Shown here one piece after another: positions 14,529-23,582 of a stretch of 52,480 nt of DNA. The stretch lies in assembly GCA_934096805.1 (NCBI GenBank), contig CAKOMW010000003.1, positions 1 through 52,480 of the forward strand, read 5' to 3'. Within the stretch, counting starts at the first letter, position 1, and the number at the start of each line of letters is the position of its first letter. The notes under the pieces are model-generated. The model saw nothing but the letters and a program-made list of their open reading frames with translations, had not been told where the DNA came from and searched no databases. A program made the translations under genes and the position numbers. The DNA is from an uncultured Bacilli bacterium (GTDB lineage: Bacteria; Bacillota_I; Bacilli_A; RF39; UBA660).

Positions 14529-15446
14529 ATGAATCTTATTGGTAATAAGAAAGCTGTTTTAGATAAAGCTATGTCTGAAAAAGATGCCTATGAACTTGAA
14601 AAAAGATATGAAGGTTATAAGATACCAATTGTATCAGATGCAATGTTTAGAACAATGTTTTATAATGAATCAAGAAAGAAATATGGATGCTATTTAATTG
14701 CACTTCTACTAAAGAAAGACTTTAATGAAATCTATAATAATACTACTTTAATAAAAGCTAATATAGATGAAGAAAAAGAAAATAAATCTAGAAAGACAGT
14801 AGACTATTTATGTAGAATAGATGATGTAGTAGTCAATGTAGAAATGAATAAAAATGCATCCAAGACAAGTTTAGCAAGAAATCTAGGTTATATGTTTTCA
14901 TTATATAATGGTGGAATGACTAAAGGAGATGATTATTTCTTTGAAACTTGTATTCAAATTAACATAAATAACTTTACATTTCAAGATAAAAACGAAGTAT
15001 TAGATGAGTATATGATAGTTAATCTAAAAGACAGTGAAGAAGTGTATACAAATAAAATACATATTTATAATATTTACTTGCCAAATATAAGAAAAAAAGA
15101 TTATAATAGTCTTGAGGAATATGAGAAGTTATTATTAGTATTTAATGAAAATGATAATAATATTCTTAATGAATTGAGTAAGGGTGATAAGATTATGAAA
15201 GAGTATATTGATGATTCTAGAAAAGCAAGTGAACAAGATGAAGTAATAGGAATGTATGATAAAGAGTTACACGAAGAAAGATTAAGAAAATCAGAGTTAA
15301 GAGAAGCTAATGAGAATGGAATACAACAAGGTCGCAGTGAAGGCATTAAAGAAATTGCTATTAATATGCTTAAAGATAATTTAGATTTAGAAATTGTTTC
15401 TAAATATACAGGTCTTTCATTTGAAGAACTAAAAAAGTTGAAATAG
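14529..15446 (+). CDS. Rpn-family PD-(D/E)XK nuclease, copy 2
   Basis: 305 residues. Nuclease core with YKIPIVSDAMFRTMF, active-site region KTVDYLCRIDDVVVNVEMNK (D...E-x-N-K) and ARNLGYMFSLYNGG. The C-terminal part has NGIQQGRSEGIKEIAINML and ends EELKKLK. The ATG at 14529 follows AAAGGAGGG. An in-frame extension to 14451 would run through the promoter and is rejected. Nearly identical to the protein at 32894 through the core, but the C-terminal tail differs and is four residues shorter. That is the part expected to set self-inhibition specificity in Rpn proteins. It converges with the yigZ-like gene. Confidence 0.87.
   Translation: MNLIGNKKAVLDKAMSEKDAYELEKRYEGYKIPIVSDAMFRTMFYNESRKKYGCYLIALLLKKDFNEIYNNTTLIKANIDEEKENKSRKTVDYLCRIDDVVVNVEMNKNASKTSLARNLGYMFSLYNGGMTKGDDYFFETCIQININNFTFQDKNEVLDEYMIVNLKDSEEVYTNKIHIYNIYLPNIRKKDYNSLEEYEKLLLVFNENDNNILNELSKGDKIMKEYIDDSRKASEQDEVIGMYDKELHEERLRKSELREANENGIQQGRSEGIKEIAINMLKDNLDLEIVSKYTGLSFEELKKLK
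15195..15446 (+). CDS. Possible internally started C-terminal product of Rpn copy 2 (RpnS-like)
   Basis: In-frame ATG at 15195 (MKEYIDDSRK), seven bases after AAGGGTGA (15180-15187). The product would have 83 residues. The layout is the same in copies 1 and 3. Confidence 0.45.
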   Translation: MKEYIDDSRKASEQDEVIGMYDKELHEERLRKSELREANENGIQQGRSEGIKEIAINMLKDNLDLEIVSKYTGLSFEELKKLK

Positions 15447-15465
15447 ATTAATTCTATTTCTTTTT
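15440..15465 (+). terminator. Terminator of Rpn copy 2
   Basis: GAAATAGA, loop TTAAT, TCTATTTC, then five Ts. Confidence 0.75.
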
Positions 15466-15513
15466 GTTTAATCTTAGTAAAACCTTTCAAAATAAGTATA
15501 AAATCATTAAAAC

Positions 15514-16083
15514 TTACTTTATCTCTAATTTTATCATTGTATTTTTAATCCTATTTTCGATTTTTTCCAAGTTATCTTTCTCAAGCTTTAAAGTATATAT
15601 AATTTTTTCGTTATAAACTCTATTAATTACTTCATAGTCATTACAAATAAGTTCTAATAATTTCTTATTAACATAATCTGCCTCTAAATAAATAGTAATA
15701 TATTTTTTATAAGGAATAATCTTAGTTAAAGCAAGAGTCTGTACAACACTATTAGAATAAGCTCTTATAAGGCCACCAGCACCAAGTTTTATCCCACCAA
15801 AATATCTAACTACAACACAAAGTACATTTACTAAATCTTTCTTTTTTAATATTTCCAAAATAGGTAACCCTGCAGTACCACTAGGTTCCCCATCGTCATG
15901 GGCTTTTTCCTTATTAGTAAGTATATAAGAATAACATACATGAGTAGCATCCTTATATTCTTGCCTAAGGTTTTCTAAAATACTATTTATTTCATTAACA
16001 TTTTCCACATGATAAAGAAAACAAATAAATTTAGATCTCTTTATAATATAAGTATTTGAAACATTTTTTTCAATAACATTCAT
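15514..16083 (-). CDS. yigZ: YigZ/IMPACT family protein
   Basis: 189 residues. Motifs match the family: SKFICFLYHVENVNE, then ATHVCYSY, DDGEPSGTAGLPILE, VVVRYFGGIKLGAGGL and RAYSNSV. The family is conserved in bacteria and linked to translation and stress responses; its exact reaction is not settled. A ribosome site GGTGAG precedes the ATG at 16083. It is divergent from the gene at 16156 with a short shared promoter region, and convergent with Rpn copy 2. Confidence 0.92.
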   Translation of the reverse strand: MNVIEKNVSNTYIIKRSKFICFLYHVENVNEINSILENLRQEYKDATHVCYSYILTNKEKAHDDGEPSGTAGLPILEILKKKDLVNVLCVVVRYFGGIKLGAGGLIRAYSNSVVQTLALTKIIPYKKYITIYLEADYVNKKLLELICNDYEVINRVYNEKIIYTLKLEKDNLEKIENRIKNTMIKLEIK

Positions 16084-16109
16084 AATCTCACCAATTTAAT
16101 TATAACTTT

Positions 16110-16138
16110 TTGTAATATTTTTTGCAATGTGTTATAAT
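16110..16138 (+). promoter_or_regulatory. Promoter of the 16156-uvrC unit
   Basis: TTGTAA (16110-16115), 17-base spacer, TATAAT (16133-16138). Confidence 0.6.
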
Positions 16139-16155
16139 ATAGGCGAGGGATTTTT

Positions 16156-16863
16156 ATGGAACAAATGAATAATGAAAAAATAATGCTATATCCAATTGGA
16201 TTAGACTTACTAAGACTTAACAGTATTCTAAAACATGGAATACTTACAGAGCATGATTCTAAAGAAAAAGGAGTACTTTTTATTAAAAGCATCAATGACA
16301 AAAACGAGGGTCAAATAAACCTTTACCCATACGACAACATTACCAAAGAAACTATGTTAGATGAAGAAGTATTATTTATCTTTGAATCAATATGCGTTGT
16401 CTTAAAAAACGTAGAAAACAGTATTATAAACCATTCAATAGGAAAAGAAAATATAAAAGCAATCTACGTACCAGAAGCATACTCACTATATCAACTAAGT
16501 GAAATCAATTACCTAGATTTTCACAACCTTTCTTTTGATCAAATAAAAGAAAATTGCGAAAAACTTTTAACATTTGCAGAAGAATACGGCTATAAAAGAG
16601 ACAAAGAAAAATACCAAAACTCATACGATGTTTTAAAATACAGCTTTCTATTCTCAAATACTGAACTAAAAGATGAATTCGAAGAAGCCAGAAATTATTT
16701 AAATGAGGACATCGGCTATGACATCGAAGAAACTTTTAAACCTATTCTAAAAAAAGAAATGGTAACCTTACTTGACGCCGTAAACTATCTTAATTCTATT
16801 ACTTTAAACGTACCAGTAAAAACCGTAGAACTAACCAGTGCCATAAGAAAAAGAGTAAAATAA
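16156..16863 (+). CDS. Unrecognised cytosolic protein upstream of uvrC
   Basis: 235 residues, no signal peptide or membrane segment. The start (MLYPIGLDLLRLNSILKHGILT) faintly recalls the 'H-G-T ... IL-x-x-G-L' opening of ADP-ribosyltransferase-fold proteins, but the match is weak and no catalytic set could be traced. The rest is rich in D, E and K with aromatic residues (FAEEYGYKRDKEKYQ). ATG at 16156 behind GCGAGGG. uvrC starts three bases after its stop, so the two are co-transcribed. No function is assigned. Confidence 0.7.
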   Translation: MEQMNNEKIMLYPIGLDLLRLNSILKHGILTEHDSKEKGVLFIKSINDKNEGQINLYPYDNITKETMLDEEVLFIFESICVVLKNVENSIINHSIGKENIKAIYVPEAYSLYQLSEINYLDFHNLSFDQIKENCEKLLTFAEEYGYKRDKEKYQNSYDVLKYSFLFSNTELKDEFEEARNYLNEDIGYDIEETFKPILKKEMVTLLDAVNYLNSITLNVPVKTVELTSAIRKRVK

Positions 16864-16866
16864 AAA

Positions 16867-18615
16867 ATGGATAAATCAAAACTAAGCCTTTTACCAAATA
16901 AACCAGGTTGTTATCTTATGAAAGACAAAGACAACAACATCATATACGTTGGAAAAGCCAAAAATCTAAAACGAAGAGTTAGTTCTTATTTTAACAAAAT
17001 CCATACTGGTAAAACGAGAGCCCTTGTAAACAATATTTCATCATTTGAATACATTGTAACCAATACTGAAATAGAATGCTTAATACTTGAGATAAACCTA
17101 ATAAAAAAGCATAATCCTAAATATAATATACTTTTAAAAGACGATAAAACATATCCTTATATTGTCTTAACTGAGGACCAATATCCTACTTTAAAAATAG
17201 TGAGAAGTAAAAATAGAAAAAAAATAAAAGGAAAAGTTTTCGGGCCATTCCCTAATGTTACAAATGCTAGAGACACAGTAGAAATACTAAATAGAATCTA
17301 TCCCCTTAGAAAATGTCAAAATCTAAAGAAAAACTATTGTCTGTACTATCACATAAATGAATGCTTAGGTTATTGTCAAAATAAAATAGACTATAAAACC
17401 ATAAACGAAATGATCAAAGAAATAACCAGCGTTCTAAATGGTAATTACAAAATAATAACCGAAAAACTAGAGGCCAAAATGCACCAAGCAAAAGAAAAAA
17501 TGGACTATGAAAAAGCCCTAGAATATAAGAACATGATTGAACACATAAAAGGCACTATTAACAAACAAATCATTGTTTCAAATCTTAAATACAACTTCGA
17601 TGTTTTTGGTTACTATGTAAAAGATGACTTTTTAACTGTTGAAGTCCTATTTATAAGAGACGGAGTAGTGATGGGCAGATTTCATAAAATATACGATGAT
17701 TTCTTGGATCTAAGTGATATTTATCTAAGATTTATAATTGATTTTTATGAAAAATATCCTTTACCAAAATCAATCGTTATAAATGACATTATTTCTCATG
17801 AAATTTTAAGCGAATACTTAAATATCAAAGTTTTAGTGCCCCAAAAGGGGGATGTAAAAAAAATTCTTGATATGGCTAATTTAAATGCTTACTATAATTC
17901 AAAAGAAAAAATAGAAACCATAAAAAAAGACAAAAATATTAGAATAAAACTAATGAATGAATTAAAAGAAAAACTAAAAATAGATAATGTATCTCACATT
18001 GAACTATTTGACAACTCTCATCTCTTTGGTACATATTATGTTGGAGCAATGGTTTGCTATAAAGATTTTGAAAAAGATAAAAAAATGTATAGAAAATACA
18101 AAATAAGTACTGAAACTAAAGACGATCTAAGTGCTATGAAAGAGGTAATTTATCGAAGATATTATAAATGCCTACTAGAAAATCTTCCTCTTCCTAATTT
18201 AATAATTGTCGATGGAGGAGAAACTCAAATAAACGTTGCTAAAGAAATAATTTCATCCCTAAAACTAAACATCAAAATAATTGGTTTAAAAAAAGATAAT
18301 AAACATAGAACAAAATATATAATAGATGAATCATACAATATTATAGACGTTAGTAACGAACTCTTTTTATATCTTACTCGTATGCAAGACGAAGTCCATA
18401 GATTTGCTATTACATATCATAGAGACATAAAAAGTAAAGGAAGCCTATCAAGCATCCTAGAAAATGTTTCTGGAATAGGAGAAAAAAGAAGAAAACAACT
18501 CTTAAAAAAATATTCATCCCTAGAAAAAATAAAAAATGCATCAATTGAAGAACTATCAAAAGTTATTCCTAAAGAAATAGCAATTGATTTACAAAAATTT
18601 TTAAATGATTTATAA
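16867..18615 (+). CDS. uvrC: Excinuclease ABC subunit C
   Basis: 582 residues, near the usual 590-610. It makes both incisions in nucleotide excision repair. Domains in order: GIY-YIG nuclease (CYLMKDKDNNIIYVGKAKNLKRR spans the motif, residues about 15-37); Cys-rich part (RKCQNLKKNYC...CLGYC); UVR helix pair (AKEKMDYEKALEYK, about 205-222); RNase H-like second nuclease with IELFDNSH and IIVDGGETQ; C-terminal helix-hairpin-helix (ENVSGIGEKRRKQLLKKY). It starts three bases after the preceding gene and has no strong ribosome site, which suggests translational coupling. Confidence 0.97.
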   Translation: MDKSKLSLLPNKPGCYLMKDKDNNIIYVGKAKNLKRRVSSYFNKIHTGKTRALVNNISSFEYIVTNTEIECLILEINLIKKHNPKYNILLKDDKTYPYIVLTEDQYPTLKIVRSKNRKKIKGKVFGPFPNVTNARDTVEILNRIYPLRKCQNLKKNYCLYYHINECLGYCQNKIDYKTINEMIKEITSVLNGNYKIITEKLEAKMHQAKEKMDYEKALEYKNMIEHIKGTINKQIIVSNLKYNFDVFGYYVKDDFLTVEVLFIRDGVVMGRFHKIYDDFLDLSDIYLRFIIDFYEKYPLPKSIVINDIISHEILSEYLNIKVLVPQKGDVKKILDMANLNAYYNSKEKIETIKKDKNIRIKLMNELKEKLKIDNVSHIELFDNSHLFGTYYVGAMVCYKDFEKDKKMYRKYKISTETKDDLSAMKEVIYRRYYKCLLENLPLPNLIIVDGGETQINVAKEIISSLKLNIKIIGLKKDNKHRTKYIIDESYNIIDVSNELFLYLTRMQDEVHRFAITYHRDIKSKGSLSSILENVSGIGEKRRKQLLKKYSSLEKIKNASIEELSKVIPKEIAIDLQKFLNDL

Positions 18616-18637
18616 TATAATAAATAAGAGGTGGCAC

Positions 18638-19552
18638 ATGAAAAATGTTTTAGAAATAAAAAATGTATCCAAAAATATTGGAAGAAGAAAAGTCCTAAAC
18701 AACATATCATTAGAAGTCAAAGAAGGAGAAATCTATGGCTTTGTCGGACCAAATGGAGCCGGAAAAACAACCCTAATAAAAGTCATGCTAGGTCTTTATA
18801 AAAGTAAAACCGGTACCATAAAAATAGATGGATATGACATAAAAACCGACTTTGAAAAAGCTATGGAAGCAGTCGGAGCCATCATTGAAAATCCTGAAAT
18901 GTACAATTACATGAATGGAAAAGACAATCTAGACTTAATAGTAAGAATGAGTAAAAACACCAGCAAAACCTATCAGGAACAAATAATAAAATCTGTAAAA
19001 CTAGGTAATAGAATAAACAACAAAGTAAGAACTTACTCCCTTGGAATGAGACAAAGACTAGGAATAGCTCAAGCCCTTATCTCAAAACCCAAAATACTAA
19101 TTCTAGATGAACCAACAAATGGCTTAGATCCTTTAGGGATAAAAGAACTACGAGACCTTCTAAAAAAAATAAGCAAAGAACAAAACATTGCTGTTTTCAT
19201 ATCAAGCCATATTCTAAACGAGATAGAACTAATCTGCGATAAAATTGCCATAATAGATAATGGTAACATCATCGAAGTAAAAGAATTAAAAGACAAAGTA
19301 CAAGACGAATACTACGTTACCCTAAAAACAACACCACTTGATAAAACAATAAAAATCCTAAAACAAAACAAATATAAATTTAAAGAAGAAAAAGAAACAT
19401 TAAAAGTATTAGTAACCGAAGAAGAAATACCAAAAATCAACAAAATACTAGTACAAGAAAACATCAATGTCTATGAAATAAAAAAAGAACACAAAAGCCT
19501 CGAAGACTTATTCATTGAAAAAACAAAAGGTACGAAAGGTCAAATAAAGTAG
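18638..19552 (+). CDS. ABC transporter ATP-binding protein (BcrA-type exporter)
   Basis: 304 residues. Walker A GPNGAGKTTLIK (about 38-49), signature YSLGMRQRLG, Walker B ILILDEPTNGLDP, switch His in SSHIL. The C-terminal extension is typical of CcmA/BcrA-like drug or peptide exporters and immunity systems. I place the start at 18638 (MKNVLEIKNV) behind AGAGGTGG; an upstream in-frame start overlaps uvrC without a ribosome site. Partner permease follows after eight bases. Confidence 0.93.
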   Translation: MKNVLEIKNVSKNIGRRKVLNNISLEVKEGEIYGFVGPNGAGKTTLIKVMLGLYKSKTGTIKIDGYDIKTDFEKAMEAVGAIIENPEMYNYMNGKDNLDLIVRMSKNTSKTYQEQIIKSVKLGNRINNKVRTYSLGMRQRLGIAQALISKPKILILDEPTNGLDPLGIKELRDLLKKISKEQNIAVFISSHILNEIELICDKIAIIDNGNIIEVKELKDKVQDEYYVTLKTTPLDKTIKILKQNKYKFKEEKETLKVLVTEEEIPKINKILVQENINVYEIKKEHKSLEDLFIEKTKGTKGQIK

Positions 19553-19560
19553 GTGATAAG

Positions 19561-21081
19561 ATGAAAATACTAAAATTAACTTATAATGAAATATTAAAAC
19601 AAATCAAAAAGAAAAGCTTTATAATATGCCTTGCTATCTTACTCTTCTTTGCCATAGCACTCCCTTTATTATACAAAGCATTTGCCTACAATCAAGTTTC
19701 TAATGACTTATATACCTCATATGACATTGAAAATCAACAAGAACTAATAATAAAAAATCCTAAAACAAGCGAAGATAAACTATTCAATAAACTAATTGAT
19801 GAAAAAGTAGAAATAATTAAAACCGCTATTTCTAAAAAAGAACAAACAAGTGAGTTTAAAACAACCCTTTATGAAACATACATAACCAAAAAACTAAACA
19901 CTATTGTTTTAGAAGATATGATAAACAATGAAAAAATAGACTATGATAATATTGATGAAACCTTCTATCTAGCAACAATAAACTATAAAAACTTAAGTAA
20001 AAAAGAATTAATAAAAGAACAACAAAAAGAAAATAAAGACATTAAAGAGCTAGAACAAGTAATAAAAAACAATGATTACACTTGGTATCTAAACTACACC
20101 AAATTATCACTCGATTTAAACACTGAAACCAGTAAAAAAACCAAAGCTCTTATCGATGAAATGCTAACCTTAAACATTAAAAATGAAAAAGATTCAAGAA
20201 TTAATGAAGCAAACAAAATAATAGACTACTACAATCAAAAAGAAATAATAATGTCTCAAAATGACTATAAAAAATTAGACACAAAAATATCATATAAAGA
20301 CTATGTAAAAATAACCAAAGAAAAAAATAAAGAACTAGATAATAAAATAGCACAATCCTACTATGCTTTAAGAAATAATATCCAGTATTCCAACAATGCT
20401 AAAGATACTTTTAAAGACATAATCAATTCTGACATATCAGTAATAAGTCTAATCATTGTAGTTATCGCAGGAACAATAGTATCCAGTGAATTCTCTAAAG
20501 GCACTATTAGACTACTAGTAATAAGACCAAATAAAAGATTCAAAATATTACTATCTAAATTCCTAGCCATAGTCGCACTTACTATAATATTTGGACTAAT
20601 TGCATACACTGCAACAATAATAACATGTGGTTTAGCATTTGGTTTTAAGAACCTTCTAACAAGTGACCTTGCCCTAGTAGGAACCCAAGTAGTAAAGCAG
20701 TCATTTATTATAAATACCTTAAAAAGTACATTTATTATGTTAATCCCTGTACTATTTATAGGAACAATATCATTCTTCCTATCAACCATAACCAAAAGCA
20801 CAGCCCTTTCAGTAGGACTATCAATCTTTATTCTGATGGGAAACACCTTAGCAATAGCAATACTTTCTCTTATTAAATTTCCATTCATTGAACTTACATT
20901 CTTACCATATCTAGACTTTAGTCAGTTCTTAAGCATAAATAAACTAGATTTAATAAATAACTATGAAATGTATCAAATATATTACACCTTTAAAAAAGCA
21001 ATTCTAGTTATCACAACATGGGCAATAATACTATACTTAATAAGCAACCTTGTATTCTGTAAAAAAGATATTAAAAATTAA
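19561..21081 (+). CDS. ABC-2 type transporter permease
   Basis: 506 residues. One N-terminal membrane segment (about 20-42), a long charged extracellular loop of about 230 residues, then five or more membrane segments from about residue 290 (SVISLIIVVIAGTIVSSEFSKGTIRLLV). EFSKGTIR is the usual ABC-2 permease signature. It works with the ATPase at 18638. The large loop suggests a role in export or removal of a peptide or lipid substrate; the substrate is not known. Confidence 0.88.
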   Translation: MKILKLTYNEILKQIKKKSFIICLAILLFFAIALPLLYKAFAYNQVSNDLYTSYDIENQQELIIKNPKTSEDKLFNKLIDEKVEIIKTAISKKEQTSEFKTTLYETYITKKLNTIVLEDMINNEKIDYDNIDETFYLATINYKNLSKKELIKEQQKENKDIKELEQVIKNNDYTWYLNYTKLSLDLNTETSKKTKALIDEMLTLNIKNEKDSRINEANKIIDYYNQKEIIMSQNDYKKLDTKISYKDYVKITKEKNKELDNKIAQSYYALRNNIQYSNNAKDTFKDIINSDISVISLIIVVIAGTIVSSEFSKGTIRLLVIRPNKRFKILLSKFLAIVALTIIFGLIAYTATIITCGLAFGFKNLLTSDLALVGTQVVKQSFIINTLKSTFIMLIPVLFIGTISFFLSTITKSTALSVGLSIFILMGNTLAIAILSLIKFPFIELTFLPYLDFSQFLSINKLDLINNYEMYQIYYTFKKAILVITTWAIILYLISNLVFCKKDIKN

Positions 21082-21097
21082 GGAGGATTAAAATAAA

Positions 21098-21583
21098 ATG
21101 AAAAAAGAAACCAAAGAAGAAAAAACTATAAACCAAAAAAAGAAAATGCCCAAATGGGTTATCCTAGTAATAGTACTGGTACTAATCTTTGTAGCCTTAC
21201 CATTTACTGTTCTAACCGGAGTAGTAGCCAAATATTTATTTGAAGGCTACCCAAATAAAATTGAAGAAAAAGGAAACTATACTATAATCGATGACACTTT
21301 AAGAATAGATAACACAAGTATAAAAAGCTTCTATGACAAAGAAAGTAATAGTTACTATATTACAGGAAGCATAACTAATATTTTGAAAGATGAAAACCGT
21401 CATTATATAGATATTTCATATGATGTTTTTGATAAAGATGGAAATCTCTTAGGAACTGCTAATGCATATATAGATAATCTTTGTAAAGGTAAAACATGGA
21501 AATTTAAAGCAATATATACTGATATAGATTCTAAAGAAATAGTAAATTATAAACTAAATAGCATTGAACATTATAACTTTTAA
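21098..21583 (+). CDS. Membrane-anchored FxLYD-like domain protein
   Basis: 161 residues. Charged cytoplasmic start, one membrane segment (about 21-45), then an extracellular beta domain (ITGSITNILKDENRHYIDISYDVFDKDGN, with NAYIDNLCKGKTWKFKA) that matches the FxLYD pattern. Strong ribosome site AAGGAGG; it lies 16 bases after the permease gene and is likely in the same operon. Confidence 0.8.
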   Translation: MKKETKEEKTINQKKKMPKWVILVIVLVLIFVALPFTVLTGVVAKYLFEGYPNKIEEKGNYTIIDDTLRIDNTSIKSFYDKESNSYYITGSITNILKDENRHYIDISYDVFDKDGNLLGTANAYIDNLCKGKTWKFKAIYTDIDSKEIVNYKLNSIEHYNF

Positions 21584-21620
21584 AAAGATATATAAATAGC
21601 GATAAATATTTCATAAAAAT

Positions 21621-21657
21621 AAAAAATTAATAGGTTAATACTTATTGATTTTTTTGT
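21621..21657 (+). terminator. Terminator after the ABC operon
   Basis: AAAAATTAATAG and TTATTGATTTTT form the stem, followed by Ts. Confidence 0.6.
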
Positions 21658-21670
21658 TTTTCTGAAATAG

Positions 21671-21697
21671 AAAAAGACCTCTGTAAACACAGAAATC
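21671..21697 (-). terminator. Terminator of gpsA
   Basis: On the minus strand GATTTCTGT, loop GTTT, ACAGAGGTC (21697-21676), then TTTTT. Confidence 0.7.
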
Positions 21698-21711
21698 ATC
21701 CAATTAATTAT

Positions 21712-22689
21712 TTATTCTTTTTCAATTAAAAATTTAATTAAACTATCGCAATCCTTATCCTTAAAAACAATATCATAAATTAAATCAATTATAGGTATTT
21801 CAACTTTTTTATCTTTAACTAATTTATAAATAGACTTTAACGTATATAATCCCTCAATAGTGGTATTTTCAATATAATAGTCAATATCACTTTTTTGTTT
21901 TCTTTCACCAATCATTTTTCCAAGTGTAAAATTTCTACTTTTTTCACTGGTACAAGTAAGAAATAAATCTCCAAACCCTGCAAAAGATAAAATAGTTTTT
22001 TTATCTCCACCAAGAGCAAATATCAACTGCTTAATATCATGAAGCGATTCAGTTATAAACATAGCTTTAGTGGATTCAGGAAGACCCATCCCATGTATCA
22101 TACCAGAGGCGATAGCGATAACATTCTTAATTGCACCACATATTTCTACTCCAATTATATCTTCAGTTTCTCTAAGTTTTAAAACATCATTTTCTAAAGC
22201 ACGTTTTACAACATTTTCCGTTTTACTATTAGTAGTAGCAAGAGAAAGTCCAATAGGAACATTCTTTACCATATCAGTAGCAAAGCCACCACCAGAAATA
22301 ATAGCATAGTTCTCTGTATTTATATATTTTTTTAAGACATCCACTACAAAAAGACAAGTATTTTGTTGTATTCCCTTAGTGGCAATACAAATATGTTGCT
22401 TTGAAGTCACTATATCTTTCATACTTTCTATAACTTCTTCAACAACACTTGCAGGAACAGCAATTATAATAAGTTCACTATTTTTTATACTATTTACAAG
22501 ATTATTATCAATTGTTATATTATCAGGTACTTTATAATCTTTTAGCTTGGTATGATTAGTCCTATTATTTATTAATTCATTATATTCCAAAGGTAATTTA
22601 GTCCAAACAACTATATCATGATTGTTAAGATTACACATATGTGCAAGTGCAAGTCCATAAGCACCAGCACCTAAAACTGTAATTTTCAC
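21712..22689 (-). CDS. gpsA: Glycerol-3-phosphate dehydrogenase [NAD(P)+]
   Basis: 325 residues. Reduces dihydroxyacetone phosphate to sn-glycerol-3-phosphate for phospholipids and, here, for CDP-glycerol. N-terminal Rossmann motif VLGAGAYGLALA; ATKGIQ; GGGFATDM; then GAIKNVIAIASGM with the catalytic Lys; GFGDLFLTCTS and SRNFTLG. I take GTG at 22689 (VKITVLGAG) because TAGGAGGG lies just before it; the upstream ATG would place this site inside the gene. It stands next to the teichoic-acid cluster on the other strand. Confidence 0.95.
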   Translation of the reverse strand: MKITVLGAGAYGLALAHMCNLNNHDIVVWTKLPLEYNELINNRTNHTKLKDYKVPDNITIDNNLVNSIKNSELIIIAVPASVVEEVIESMKDIVTSKQHICIATKGIQQNTCLFVVDVLKKYINTENYAIISGGGFATDMVKNVPIGLSLATTNSKTENVVKRALENDVLKLRETEDIIGVEICGAIKNVIAIASGMIHGMGLPESTKAMFITESLHDIKQLIFALGGDKKTILSFAGFGDLFLTCTSEKSRNFTLGKMIGERKQKSDIDYYIENTTIEGLYTLKSIYKLVKDKKVEIPIIDLIYDIVFKDKDCDSLIKFLIEKE

Positions 22690-22787
22690 GTTAACCCTCC
22701 TAACTATATTCATAATATAATTTTATCACATTAATATTTTTAGTGCTATATATTTTTGAATAAAATAAAATAGATAAACATAATAAA

Positions 22788-22816
22788 TTGACAAACATAA
22801 TAAAAAGTGATACATT
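22788..22816 (+). promoter_or_regulatory. Promoter of the small membrane protein pair
   Basis: TTGACA (22788-22793), 17-base spacer, TACATT (22811-22816). Confidence 0.7.
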
Positions 22817-22841
22817 AAATACACACGTTTGGGGGGATAAT

Positions 22842-23138
22842 ATGAAAAGATTAGATACTAATAATGAAAAAATTGAAAACTTAAAAATTAATGTTGAAGA
22901 ATTAAAGAAAAAGCATAAGTATCAAGTTACTTGTGGTGTAATCTATACAGTAGCAGGTCTTATAGCAATAGGGGACAGTCTATTTTATGACGGTTCTAGT
23001 ATAATGACCGTTGCTGCCTTAGTATGCGGTGTTGGTGCTGGTTCTTCTATACAAAGTGCTAAAGATTTATCACAAAAAGTTAATTCTAGTGAAGTTGAAC
23101 TACACCTTTTAGAAGAAACAAAAGTTAGAACAAGATAA
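22842..23138 (+). CDS. Small two-segment membrane protein
   Basis: 98 residues from ATG 22842 (MKRLDTNNEK) behind GGGGGGAT. Charged N-terminal helix with coiled-coil character (ENLKINVEELKKKHKYQ), two hydrophobic segments (about 29-45 and 52-70) and a charged tail. Paralogous in layout to the next gene (same KNLKIN-like helix, similar hydrophobic pair, KDLS motif after it). Function unknown. Longer starts upstream lie in the promoter and are rejected. Confidence 0.7.
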   Translation: MKRLDTNNEKIENLKINVEELKKKHKYQVTCGVIYTVAGLIAIGDSLFYDGSSIMTVAALVCGVGAGSSIQSAKDLSQKVNSSEVELHLLEETKVRTR

Positions 23139-23151
23139 ATTTGGTGATTAA

Positions 23152-23487
23152 ATGGAATACTCAAATAATGGTATAAAAATCAAAAATTTAAAAATTAATA
23201 AAAAAAGATTGCAAGATGAACGCGAGTTTACCTTAATCAATGGTACTATTTATCTTGTGGTTGGAGCCACTTCATTTGTAGCTACTACTCTTTACGATGG
23301 GTATGACGCAATAAACTATTTAGCTTTCTTGTATGGCTCTGTTTGCTCTGTTCTAGGGGGCTACTCCTTTAAAAAAGCAAATGATTTATCTAAGGAAGAG
23401 AACATGAACGAAAAAGACATCGAAAAATTAGAAAGATTAGAAAGAGAAGAATTTCAAAGAATAATAAGAAAACTAAAAAATGATTAA
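23152..23487 (+). CDS. Small two-segment membrane protein, paralogue of 22842
   Basis: 111 residues. Charged helix (IKNLKINKKRLQDERE), two hydrophobic segments (about 25-45 and 55-75), then ANDLSKEENMNEKDIEKLERLERE. It starts 13 bases after the previous gene, in the same operon, and ends at a strong terminator. Function unknown. Confidence 0.7.
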   Translation: MEYSNNGIKIKNLKINKKRLQDEREFTLINGTIYLVVGATSFVATTLYDGYDAINYLAFLYGSVCSVLGGYSFKKANDLSKEENMNEKDIEKLERLEREEFQRIIRKLKND

Positions 23488-23516
23488 AAAGTATATATTT
23501 TGTATGTACTTTTTCT
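23486..23516 (+). terminator. Terminator after the small membrane pair
   Basis: AAAAAGTATATA (23486-23497), loop TTTTG, TATGTACTTTTT (23503-23514). Confidence 0.7.
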
Positions 23517-23531
23517 TTTGGTATTTATTAT

Positions 23532-23559
23532 TTGCATTTAACCATATCTATGATATAAT
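23532..23559 (+). promoter_or_regulatory. Promoter of the teichoic-acid cluster
   Basis: TTGCAT (23532-23537), 16-base spacer, TATAAT (23554-23559). Confidence 0.6.
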
Positions 23560-23582
23560 TAAAGACGAGGGTAGGTAGAAAT

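Larger units (their letters stand above)
14345..15465 (+). repeat. Rpn cassette, copy 2
   Basis: Same leader, terminator, promoter, gene and end hairpin as the cassette at 32708. The tail after the hairpin differs from copies 1 and 3. The coding part is almost identical to copy 3 except near both ends. Confidence 0.7.
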
